Assembly: GCA_905207485.1 (NCBI GenBank)
Contig: CAJLLL010000005.1
Location: forward strand, 1-54,547
Reading direction: 5' to 3'
From: an uncultured Phascolarctobacterium sp.
Lineage (GTDB): Bacteria > Bacillota > Negativicutes > Acidaminococcales > Acidaminococcaceae
DNA: 54,547 bases
A program made the position numbers and the translations under genes. The notes beneath the pieces were generated by a model, which was given only the letters and a program-made list of their open reading frames with translations, searched no databases and was not told the origin of the DNA. Below, in pieces: positions 1 to 7,299 of this stretch (positions are counted from its first letter, which is position 1; every line of letters starts with the position of its first letter).

Positions 1-61
1 AATTATTTACTTTATTAGTAATTAATGCTAAAATAAATGCATGATAACTGAATAAGTTTGT

Positions 62-205
62 TAAAGGTGCCCGATATGGGGTAAATTAGGGAAGCCGGTG
101 TAAATCCGGAGCGGTCACGCCACTGTAATCGCGCAAGCGTAAGCCAGAGCGCAGCCTTTAATGCTTTCTGATGCTGCGGGCGACGGCGAGGTGGCGAGAA
201 AAAAT
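62..205 (+). promoter_or_regulatory. Cobalamin (B12) riboswitch
   Basis: The leader has the cobalamin riboswitch core in order: AGGTGCC near 65, then GGGAAGCCGGTG, AAATCCGGAGCGGTC and the B12-box GCCACTGTAA near 90-128, followed by AAGCCAGAGC near 140. It lies 100-240 bases upstream of an ABC importer operon and is followed by a terminator-like hairpin. Members of this family bind adenosylcobalamin or a related corrinoid and repress downstream genes. The 3' boundary is approximate. An ORF on the opposite strand across this leader is a shadow. Confidence 0.93.
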
Positions 206-234
206 GCAGAATGTACAGAGTTTTGTTAATTTTT

Positions 235-270
235 CCCCGTTGCCGTACGTAAGGCAGCGGGGATTTTGTT
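235..270 (+). terminator. Terminator hairpin acting as riboswitch expression platform
   Basis: CCCCGTTGCC pairs with GGCAGCGGGG across an 8-base loop (10 pairs, one G-U), followed by a T-rich run ATTTTGTT. It sits between the aptamer and the first importer gene. The likely logic is transcription termination when the corrinoid is bound. Confidence 0.75.
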
Positions 271-299
271 ATATGCACTAAATTGATGTATGGAGATGG

Positions 300-1250
300 T
301 TGGTTTTGTCAAATAAACAATTATTAAGCCGCATAGCGCAGATAATAGTTGTCCTCATTGGCATTAGTTTTATTACCTTTGCGTTAGTTATGCTTTCGCC
401 TGGCGACCCTGTACGCCAGATGATTGCCGGCAATGAAGATATTATGGTAAGCCAGGCTGAAGTTGATGCGCTGCGCCATGAATTAGGACTGGATAAACCG
501 TTCTTTTTTCAGTATCTTGATTGGCTTGGACGGGCAGTGCAGGGGAATTTTGGCTTTTCCTACATGGTTAAAAAGCCTGTAGTGGAAGAACTGATGCATA
601 CATTGCCTGCAACTGTTATTCTTGCCCTTGCTTCTGCCGTCTTTATGCTGATAATTGCCATTCCGGCAGGAATTTACAGTGCCGTTAAACGCAACAGCGT
701 TTTCGATTATATTGTACGTGGTTTAACTTTTGTTGGCGTATCGGTTCCAAATTTTTGGATGGGCTTAATGCTGTTATGGATTTTTGGTTTAAAACTTCGT
801 ATGGTGCCGATTGTTGGCGGCAGGGTAAGCGCCGAAACGCTTATTTTACCGGCAATGACACTTGGCATTGTAATGGCAGCAAAATTTACGCGACAGGTAC
901 GTGCGGCAGTTTTGGAAGAACTGAACCAGGATTACGTTGTCGGTGCACGTGCACGCGGCATGAGCGAAATCCATATTTTGTGGAAAGAGGTTCTGCCTAA
1001 CGCCATGCTGCCGCTGATTACGCTTTTGGGATTGTCGTTCGGCAATCTTTTAGGCGGTGCGGCCGTTGTGGAAATTGTTTTTTCATGGCCGGGGCTTGGT
1101 TATCTTGCCGTACAATCAATCATCTACCGTGATTTTCAGTTGGTGCAGGGCATTGTTCTGTGGATTGCGCTGATGTATATGGTTATTAATCTGATCGTAG
1201 ATATTTCATATAACCGTTTAGACCCGCGTTTAAGAAAGGCAGGCAGGTAA
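300..1250 (+). CDS. ABC transporter permease, DppB/NikB type
   Basis: Inner-membrane permease of the nickel/peptide (PepT) ABC family, about 315 residues, the usual length. An N-terminal transmembrane helix is followed by the conserved GDPVRQM and LGLDKPFF segments, then several helices. The EAA loop (GMSEIHILWKEVLPNA) near residues 220-235 contacts the ATPases. The start is a TTG: either 300 (GGAG 4 bases upstream) or 306. It is the first gene of the riboswitch-led operon and is 1 base from the next gene. Which substrate is carried cannot be read from a permease; regulation by B12 suggests cobalt or a corrinoid-related need. Confidence 0.9.
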   Translation: MVLSNKQLLSRIAQIIVVLIGISFITFALVMLSPGDPVRQMIAGNEDIMVSQAEVDALRHELGLDKPFFFQYLDWLGRAVQGNFGFSYMVKKPVVEELMHTLPATVILALASAVFMLIIAIPAGIYSAVKRNSVFDYIVRGLTFVGVSVPNFWMGLMLLWIFGLKLRMVPIVGGRVSAETLILPAMTLGIVMAAKFTRQVRAAVLEELNQDYVVGARARGMSEIHILWKEVLPNAMLPLITLLGLSFGNLLGGAAVVEIVFSWPGLGYLAVQSIIYRDFQLVQGIVLWIALMYMVINLIVDISYNRLDPRLRKAGR

Positions 1251-1251
1251 A

Positions 1252-2082
1252 ATGCAGACACTTATTAATGGACTGAAAACCAACCGTGCCTTTGCCGTTA
1301 CAAGTTTTTTTGTGTTGCTTTTAATCGCAGTAGCATTGGCTGCGCCTTTAATTGCACAGTATGACCCTTTGGCGGCTACGATGCAGAACGCATATTTGCC
1401 GCCGTCAGCCGAGCATCTTTTTGGCACTGATAAATTAGGACGCGATAATTTCAGCCGTATTTTATATGGAGCGGCATATTCTTTAAGCAGCGTTTTGATT
1501 CTGGTTACGGTTATTTTTGCCGTTGGCACAACGCTTGGCGTGCTTGCCGGTTATTATGGCGGCAAAGTTGATATTGTCATTATGCGTGTTGCTGACATGA
1601 TGATTTCCTTCCCGGGGATGATTCTGGCAATTGCTATTGCTGGTATTCTTGGCGGCAGCCTGTTTAACGCTATTGTGGCGCTGACTGTAGTAACCTGGAC
1701 TAAATACGCACGTTTATCGCGCAGTATGGTTTTAAAAGTAAAAAAACGTGATTTTGTGGAAACTGCCATTGTAAACGGCGGCACTTCAACACATATATTA
1801 TGGAAACACATTTTGCCGAATATTTTACCGCTGATGCTGATTACAGCAGCTTCTGATATCGGCGCAATGATGATGGAACTGGCAGGGCTGTCTTTTCTAG
1901 GCTTCGGTTCGCAGCCGCCTGCACCTGAATGGGGGCTGATGCTTAATGAAGGCAGGCAGCAAATGCAAACAGCCCCGTGGCTGATGATTTTCCCCGGCCT
2001 TGCAATTTTTATAACAGTAGTAATTTTTAACTTGTGGGGCGATGCATTGCGTGATGTGCTTGACCCGCGCCAGGAAGAATAA
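1252..2082 (+). CDS. ABC transporter permease, DppC/NikC type
   Basis: Second permease subunit, 276 residues, pairing with the preceding DppB/NikB-like protein. It begins with an N-terminal helix and the typical LAAPLIAQYDPL segment, then HLFGTDKLGRDNFSRILYG, a hallmark of DppC/NikC/OppC proteins. The EAA loop (GGTSTHILWKHILPN) lies near residues 172-187, and it ends in the family's usual DVLDPR motif. Translation is probably coupled to the upstream gene because only one base separates stop and start. Confidence 0.92.
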   Translation: MQTLINGLKTNRAFAVTSFFVLLLIAVALAAPLIAQYDPLAATMQNAYLPPSAEHLFGTDKLGRDNFSRILYGAAYSLSSVLILVTVIFAVGTTLGVLAGYYGGKVDIVIMRVADMMISFPGMILAIAIAGILGGSLFNAIVALTVVTWTKYARLSRSMVLKVKKRDFVETAIVNGGTSTHILWKHILPNILPLMLITAASDIGAMMMELAGLSFLGFGSQPPAPEWGLMLNEGRQQMQTAPWLMIFPGLAIFITVVIFNLWGDALRDVLDPRQEE

Positions 2083-2133
2083 AGCTAAAATATGTGAACG
2101 ATAGATATAAAAAGCGGAAAGGACGATGTTGTT

Positions 2134-3711
2134 ATGAATAAAGTAAAAAAACTTACGGCGGCGTTAGCCATGATGGGATTACTGGCATTTTCAGCAGGCT
2201 GCGGCAGTGATGAAAGCACAAGCGCTGCTGCAACAGGCGATACCGTAAAATTTGGCGTTACTAATTTTGCCGATAGCCTTGAAACTACCGATAACTTTTT
2301 TAGCTGGGTTGTTATGCGCTACGGTTTGGGCGAATGCCTTGTAAAATTTGATGATAAAATGAACAGTACGCCATGGCTTGCCGAAAAATGGAGCGTAAGC
2401 GATGATAAATTAACATGGACTTTTAAAATTAACGATAAAGCAGTGTTCAGCAACGGCAATAAAGTGACGGCAGAAGCTGTTAAAAATAGTTTGGTACGCA
2501 CTTTTGAAAAATCTAACCGTGCGCCGACGTTTTTTACTTACGAAAGCATTACGGCTGATGGGCAGAATTTGATTATCAAAACAGCAAAACCGGTGCCGAC
2601 ATTGCCGGGAATGTTGGCTGACCCGCTGTTTATTATTATTGATACCAGTGTTACTGACCGTGATTACGCAACGCAGGGGCCTATTTGTACCGGTCCATAT
2701 ATGGTTAAGGAATACAGTAAGGCTAAAGCTGTTATGGAAGCCAACCCTAATTACTGGGATGGAGCTGTGCCGTTTAAACATGCGGAAATTCCCACCATTG
2801 ATGACCCTAACACACGCGCTATGGCGCTGCAAAGCGGCGAAATTGACATGGCTATAAATATTGCGCACGGCGACCTTGAACTTTTCCGCGATAAAGATAA
2901 ATATAATATTTCCGAACTTGCTTCGCTGCGTACCGTACTTGCGCAAATTAACATGAACGAAGGCCGTCCGTGCCATGACCCCAAAGTTCGCGCAGCTCTT
3001 ATAAGCTGCCTTGACCGCGAGACCTACAATAAAGTATTGCTTAAAGACACTTTCATTACAGGGAAAGCGCCTGTGCCGCCTTCATTGGATTACGGGTTTG
3101 ACCAGCTTGTTGACCCCAACACTTATAATGTAGAGCGCGCTAAGCAGCTTTTGGCGGAAGCCGGATGGAAAGACACCAACAATGATGGTTATGTAGATAA
3201 AGACGGTAAAAATCTTGAACTTGATTTTGTATATTACAGTGGTCGTGCCGAATTGCCGCTGTATGCAGAAGCAACTCAGTCTGATGCAAAAAAAATCGGC
3301 ATTAAAATTAACATGAAGAACGTTGATTACAATGTGCTTGACCCAATCCGCCAAAAAGGCGATTTTGACCTGTGCATTTCCAACATCCTTACTGCTAACA
3401 GCGGTGACCCTGCTGTATACCTCGACTGGTACTGGAAAACCAACGTCAACGGCAGCCAGCCGCAGAACTCCACCGGTTACAGCAATCCGCAATTTGACGC
3501 TTTAAGCGATGCGCTTGCAGTTGAATTTGACCCTGCCAAACGCCGCGAGTTAATGATAAAAATGCAGCAGATATTGCTTGATGACGGTGCTGCTTTGTTC
3601 TTTGGTTATCCTAAAACCAATATGGTTAGCAAAACTAATTTGAAAAACGCCGAGATTTTACCGGCAGATTATTATTGGCTGACCAAAGATGTTGCTCCTG
3701 CTAACAGTTAA
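2134..3711 (+). CDS. Nickel/peptide-type extracellular solute-binding lipoprotein
   Basis: Family 5 solute-binding protein (NikA/DppA/OppA), 525 residues. The signal sequence ends in a lipobox-like SAGC with the acylated cysteine near residue 23, followed by a small-residue linker. Family features are present: LAEKWSVSDDKLTWTFKI, the GTGPY-like CTGPYMVKEY, NPNYW, and RAMALQSGEIDMA. It captures the substrate outside the membrane and delivers it to the two permeases encoded upstream. Substrate is not evident; given the riboswitch, a metal (cobalt or nickel) complex is a reasonable guess. Confidence 0.9.
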   Translation: MNKVKKLTAALAMMGLLAFSAGCGSDESTSAAATGDTVKFGVTNFADSLETTDNFFSWVVMRYGLGECLVKFDDKMNSTPWLAEKWSVSDDKLTWTFKINDKAVFSNGNKVTAEAVKNSLVRTFEKSNRAPTFFTYESITADGQNLIIKTAKPVPTLPGMLADPLFIIIDTSVTDRDYATQGPICTGPYMVKEYSKAKAVMEANPNYWDGAVPFKHAEIPTIDDPNTRAMALQSGEIDMAINIAHGDLELFRDKDKYNISELASLRTVLAQINMNEGRPCHDPKVRAALISCLDRETYNKVLLKDTFITGKAPVPPSLDYGFDQLVDPNTYNVERAKQLLAEAGWKDTNNDGYVDKDGKNLELDFVYYSGRAELPLYAEATQSDAKKIGIKINMKNVDYNVLDPIRQKGDFDLCISNILTANSGDPAVYLDWYWKTNVNGSQPQNSTGYSNPQFDALSDALAVEFDPAKRRELMIKMQQILLDDGAALFFGYPKTNMVSKTNLKNAEILPADYYWLTKDVAPANS

Positions 3712-3738
3712 GCAGCAATAAAGAAGGGAAGTTTATAA

Positions 3739-4530
3739 ATGCTTCTGGAAGTAAAAAATTTAGACATCAGTTACGGTAAAAAACTTACTGTAAGCGGTGT
3801 AAATTTACAGCTTGATAAAGGCGAAATAATGTCGATAGTAGGAGAATCCGGCAGCGGCAAAACAACGGTTATCCGTGCCATCATGGGCTGCCTGCCGGGA
3901 CAGGGGCATGTAAGCGCGGGCAGCATTACTTTTGAAGGGCGTGATTTATTAAAAAATACGCCTAAAGAATGGCGTAAAATGTGCGGGCGCGATATGTCGA
4001 TGATATTTCAGGACAGCGGCAATATGATTAACCCTATCCGCCGCATTGGCGAGCAGTTTGTGGATTATATTTTGACGCATGAGCCGTCCAGAAGCAAAAT
4101 TGAAGCTGCGGAAATGGCAAAAGATATGTTAAACAACGTGCGTTTGCCTAATCCTGAAAATATTATGCAAAGCTATCCGTTTGAACTTTCGGGAGGCATG
4201 CGCCAGCGCGTGGGAATTGCTATGGCAATGGTGTTCCGCCCCAAACTGCTTTTGGCAGATGAACCTACAAGTGCGCTTGATGTAACAACACAGGCGCAGA
4301 TTATAAGGCAGATTGTAGATATAAGAAATGAGTTCGGTGTAGCTGTGATTATGGTTACACATAATCTGGGCGTAGCTTCTTATATTTCCAACAAACTGAT
4401 GGTAATGAAGCAGGGCCGTGTAGTGGAAAACGGCAGGCGTGAAGTTATTGGCAATCCGCAGGATGACTATACCAAAGAACTTTTGGCTGCCGTGCCGGTA
4501 TTGGGGGATAAAAAGTATTATGAGCGTTAA
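3739..4530 (+). CDS. ABC transporter ATPase, DppD/NikD type
   Basis: Cytoplasmic ATPase subunit, 263 residues. Visible motifs are Walker A GESGSGKTT (about residues 34-42), Q-loop FQDSG, signature LSGGMRQRVGIA, Walker B LLLADEPTSALD and the switch histidine in VTHNL. RBS AAGGGAAG lies upstream of the ATG. The last 11 bases overlap the start of the second ATPase gene, so the two are translationally coupled and probably form a heterodimer. Confidence 0.92.
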   Translation: MLLEVKNLDISYGKKLTVSGVNLQLDKGEIMSIVGESGSGKTTVIRAIMGCLPGQGHVSAGSITFEGRDLLKNTPKEWRKMCGRDMSMIFQDSGNMINPIRRIGEQFVDYILTHEPSRSKIEAAEMAKDMLNNVRLPNPENIMQSYPFELSGGMRQRVGIAMAMVFRPKLLLADEPTSALDVTTQAQIIRQIVDIRNEFGVAVIMVTHNLGVASYISNKLMVMKQGRVVENGRREVIGNPQDDYTKELLAAVPVLGDKKYYER

Positions 4531-5494
4531 TCAGCCTCCTGTAATATTGGAAATTAAAAATTTAACCAAAAAGTTTGCAGCAGAAGGCGGCAAATTTTTA
4601 ACTGCCTGCGATAATATTACCCTAAATGCTTATGAAGGACAGACTTTGGGCATTATCGGCGAATCGGGCTGCGGCAAAAGTACCTTGGTGCGTACTATTT
4701 TGCAAATACATCCTGCAACAAGCGGGGAAGTTATTTTTGAAGGCAGGGATATTTTAAAGCTGCGCGGCGAAACCGCACGCCAGAACCGCAGAAAAATACA
4801 AATGGTGTTTCAAGACCCGTTGGCAGCATTTAACCCTAAAATGAAGGTTAAGGAAATAGTTTGTGAACCTCTTTTAAACTTTGGTTTAATTAAAAAAAGA
4901 GAAATTGATGCTAAGGCAGAAGAATTACTGCAAATGGTAGAACTGCCTGTAGATTTTAAAGACCGCTATCCGCATAACATGAGCGGCGGACAGCGGCAGC
5001 GCCTTGGAATTGCGCGAGCACTGGCGCTTGAGCCTAAAATTGTGGTATGCGATGAAGCGACAAGCGCGCTTGATGTATCGGTGCAGGAAAAAATATGCGA
5101 ACTGCTTGTGCGTTTGCAGAAAGAAAAAGGCATAACCTATTTGTTTATCTGCCACGATATTGGCCTGGTAGATTTAATGTGCCATCAGATTGCCGTAATG
5201 TATTTGGGCAATATTGTGGAATATATCGGCGGCGGTCGGCGTATTACAGGCGACGGAATGCACCCGTATACAAAGGCATTGATGAAATCTGTCTTTAAGG
5301 TTGATTTTAAGCCGGGCGAGAAAATTGAACCGTTGGAAAGTGATGTGCCAAGTCCGCTTGATTTGCCAAAGGGATGTCCCTTTCAAGGCCGGTGCGAATA
5401 CTGCATGGATATTTGCAGACACCAAAAACCTCAACTGAAAGAAGTTGCTCCGGGGCATTTGGTAGCCTGCCATTTAGTTAACGGAAATCTTTGA
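4520..5494 (+). CDS. ABC transporter ATPase, DppF/NikE/OppF type
   Basis: Second ATPase subunit, 324 residues from the ATG at 4520, which overlaps the stop of the previous gene. The longer upstream reading would lie inside the other ATPase and lacks a ribosome site. Motifs are Walker A GESGCGKST, signature MSGGQRQRLGIARAL and Walker B VVCDEATSALD. The C-terminal OppF/DppF extension has a Cys-rich stretch (CPFQGRCEYCMDICRHQKP) typical of this subunit. It ends the importer operon; a terminator follows within 30 bases. Confidence 0.92.
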   Translation: MSVNQPPVILEIKNLTKKFAAEGGKFLTACDNITLNAYEGQTLGIIGESGCGKSTLVRTILQIHPATSGEVIFEGRDILKLRGETARQNRRKIQMVFQDPLAAFNPKMKVKEIVCEPLLNFGLIKKREIDAKAEELLQMVELPVDFKDRYPHNMSGGQRQRLGIARALALEPKIVVCDEATSALDVSVQEKICELLVRLQKEKGITYLFICHDIGLVDLMCHQIAVMYLGNIVEYIGGGRRITGDGMHPYTKALMKSVFKVDFKPGEKIEPLESDVPSPLDLPKGCPFQGRCEYCMDICRHQKPQLKEVAPGHLVACHLVNGNL

Positions 5495-5524
5495 GCTAAT
5501 GTAAAAAACTAAATAAAAACAAAT

Positions 5525-5554
5525 AAAAAAACCGTTTTTTACAACGGTTTTTTT
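5525..5554 (+). terminator. Rho-independent terminator after importer operon
   Basis: AACCGTT pairs with AACGGTT around a short loop, flanked by an A run on the left and a T run on the right, so it may work in both directions. A TATAAT at 5557-5562 immediately follows and could be the -10 of the glycerol kinase promoter, although no convincing -35 is seen. Confidence 0.85.
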
Positions 5555-5608
5555 GTTATAATAAATTATATATGTAATAAAAATTTTTGTTGGCAAGGGT
5601 GATGTCGG

Positions 5609-7096
5609 ATGGATAAATACATTATGGCACTTGATTTAGGTACAACCAGCTGCCGCTGCATTATATTTGATAAAAACGGACGTATTTGCAGTGCGGCGCA
5701 AAAGGAGTTTACCCAGTATTTTCCTCAGCCCGGCTGGGTTGAGCATGAAGCAGAGGAAATTTGGGCAACCCAAACCGGCCTGATGTATGAAGCAATGAGT
5801 AAAATTGATATTACCATTAACGAAATTGCAGGCATTGGCATTACCAATCAGCGCGAAACTACGGTTTTATGGGATAAAGAAACCGGGCGTCCGGTACATA
5901 AAGCGATTGTTTGGCAGTGCCGCCGCACGGCAGGTTATTGCGATGAACTGAAAAAACTTGGCATGGCGGAGTTTTTCCGCAGCAAAACAGGGCTGGTGCT
6001 GGATGCTTATTTTTCAGCTACCAAACTGCGCTGGCTGCTTGATAATGTTTCGGGAGCACGCGAACGTGCTGAGAAAGGTGAACTGCTTTTCGGCACTATT
6101 GACAGTTGGATTATTTGGAAACTGACCGGTGGCAAGGTGCATGTAACTGATTACTCCAACGCCTCGCGTACGATGCTTTTTAATATCCATACTTTAAAAT
6201 GGGATGAAGAAATTTTACGAGTTTTAAAAATTCCGCAGCAGCTTTTGCCGGAGGTTAAGCCATCAAGTTATGTTTACGGCTATACGGACAGCAATCTTTT
6301 CGGACGTGAAGTGCCTATTGCAGGCGCCGGCGGCGACCAGCAGTGCGCATTATTCGGGCAGACCTGCTTTGAGCGCGGCGAAGTAAAAAATACTTACGGC
6401 ACCGGCGGATTTATGCTGATGAATACTGGCACTACGCCGGTAAATTCGCATAACGGGCTGGTTACAACTATTGCATGGGGCGTAGATGGCAAAGTTGAAT
6501 ATGCGCTGGAAGGCTCAATTTTTGTTGCCGGTGCTGCCGTGCAGTGGCTGCGCGATGAACTTGGCCTTATCCGTGATGCGTCAGAATCGGAAGTGTTGGC
6601 AAAATCAGTGCACGCCTCAAACGGCTGCTATGTTGTGCCTGCATTTGTGGGGCTGGGCGCGCCATATTGGGACCAGTATGCCAGAGGCGCGATTGTGGGC
6701 CTTACAAGGGGCGTAAACCGCAGTCATATTGTACGCGCAACTCTGGAATCCATAGCGTACCAGGTAAATGATGTTTTGATGGCGATGCAGGAAGACAGCG
6801 GCATGCCTATAACATCTTTGCGTGTTGACGGCGGCGCATGCGACAACGATTTTTTAATGCAGTTCCAGGCAGATATTTTAAATACTTCTGTTGTAAGGCC
6901 ATACTGCATTGAAACAACGGCTATGGGTGCGGCATACATGGCCGGGCTTGCCGTAGGCTATTGGCAGGACAAGGAAGAAATTTTGGCTAACCATGTTATC
7001 GCCGCAGAGTTCAAGCCGCAGATGGGTCAGGCTAAAAGAGAGAGCCTTTTACAGGGCTGGCACAATGCAGTTAAAGCCGCCTCTGTAAGGATTTAA
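5609..7096 (+). CDS. glpK: Glycerol kinase
   Basis: FGGY-family kinase, 495 residues, full length. It phosphorylates glycerol to sn-glycerol 3-phosphate using ATP. Seen: N-terminal phosphate-binding DLGTTSCR (residues 8-15), GITNQRETTVLWD, the glycerol-binding WQCRRT, DSWIIWKLTGG, GAGGDQQCALFGQ and YGTGGFMLMNTG. The C-terminal LRVDGGACDNDFLMQFQADI is diagnostic of GlpK. It stands alone: no facilitator, regulator or glycerol-3-phosphate dehydrogenase lies beside it. RBS AAGGGTG precedes the ATG. Other FGGY sugar kinases are less likely because of the close match to GlpK motifs. Confidence 0.96.
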   Translation: MDKYIMALDLGTTSCRCIIFDKNGRICSAAQKEFTQYFPQPGWVEHEAEEIWATQTGLMYEAMSKIDITINEIAGIGITNQRETTVLWDKETGRPVHKAIVWQCRRTAGYCDELKKLGMAEFFRSKTGLVLDAYFSATKLRWLLDNVSGARERAEKGELLFGTIDSWIIWKLTGGKVHVTDYSNASRTMLFNIHTLKWDEEILRVLKIPQQLLPEVKPSSYVYGYTDSNLFGREVPIAGAGGDQQCALFGQTCFERGEVKNTYGTGGFMLMNTGTTPVNSHNGLVTTIAWGVDGKVEYALEGSIFVAGAAVQWLRDELGLIRDASESEVLAKSVHASNGCYVVPAFVGLGAPYWDQYARGAIVGLTRGVNRSHIVRATLESIAYQVNDVLMAMQEDSGMPITSLRVDGGACDNDFLMQFQADILNTSVVRPYCIETTAMGAAYMAGLAVGYWQDKEEILANHVIAAEFKPQMGQAKRESLLQGWHNAVKAASVRI

Positions 7097-7115
7097 GAGC
7101 GATTTTATTTTGTTG

Positions 7116-7160
7116 TTCAGCATAACGGAAGGCCAGTAATTGCCTTTCCGTTATGCTGAA
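7116..7160 (+). terminator. Long hairpin after glpK, probable terminator
   Basis: TTCAGCATAACGGAAGGC pairs with GCCTTTCCGTTATGCTGAA around a short loop, a nearly perfect stem of about 18 pairs, 20 bases after the glpK stop. The downstream T run is weak (TTAAAAATT), so it may act as a processing or stabilising hairpin rather than a strong terminator. Confidence 0.7.
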
Positions 7161-7191
7161 TTAAAAATTAGAAAATTTTTTCAAAAAACTA

Positions 7192-7220
7192 TTGATGAAT
7201 GATTGCTCATATGTTATAAT
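7192..7220 (+). promoter_or_regulatory. Promoter of the P-type ATPase gene
   Basis: TTGATG (7192-7197) and TATAAT (7215-7220) with a 17-base spacer give a good vegetative promoter. The spacer contains the left copy of a repeated operator-like sequence. The start codon is 80 bases downstream. Confidence 0.8.
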
Positions 7221-7282
7221 CGGTACATCAAAAGGAATTAACTTTTGGATAAGTGTTAGGCAACATATGAATACTTGCTCAT
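7195..7282 (+). promoter_or_regulatory. Repeated operator-like 16-mer flanking the transcription start
   Basis: ATGAATGATTGCTCAT at 7195-7210 and ATGAATACTTGCTCAT at 7267-7282 match at 14 of 16 positions. Each is an imperfect palindrome (ATGA...TCAT). One lies between -35 and -10 and the other just upstream of the ribosome site. This resembles operators of ArsR/SmtB metal sensors in layout; the identity of the regulator is inferred and no such gene is seen nearby. Confidence 0.55.
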
Positions 7283-7299
7283 TTATAAAAGGAGGCTTG

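Noticed and set aside
15..278. Minus-strand open frame across the first 280 bases
   Set aside because: It covers the cobalamin riboswitch and its terminator, which explain the sequence.
7116..7160. Possible invertible promoter or insertion-sequence end after glpK
   Set aside because: It is a single hairpin with no second copy, no transposase nearby and a natural place for a transcript end.
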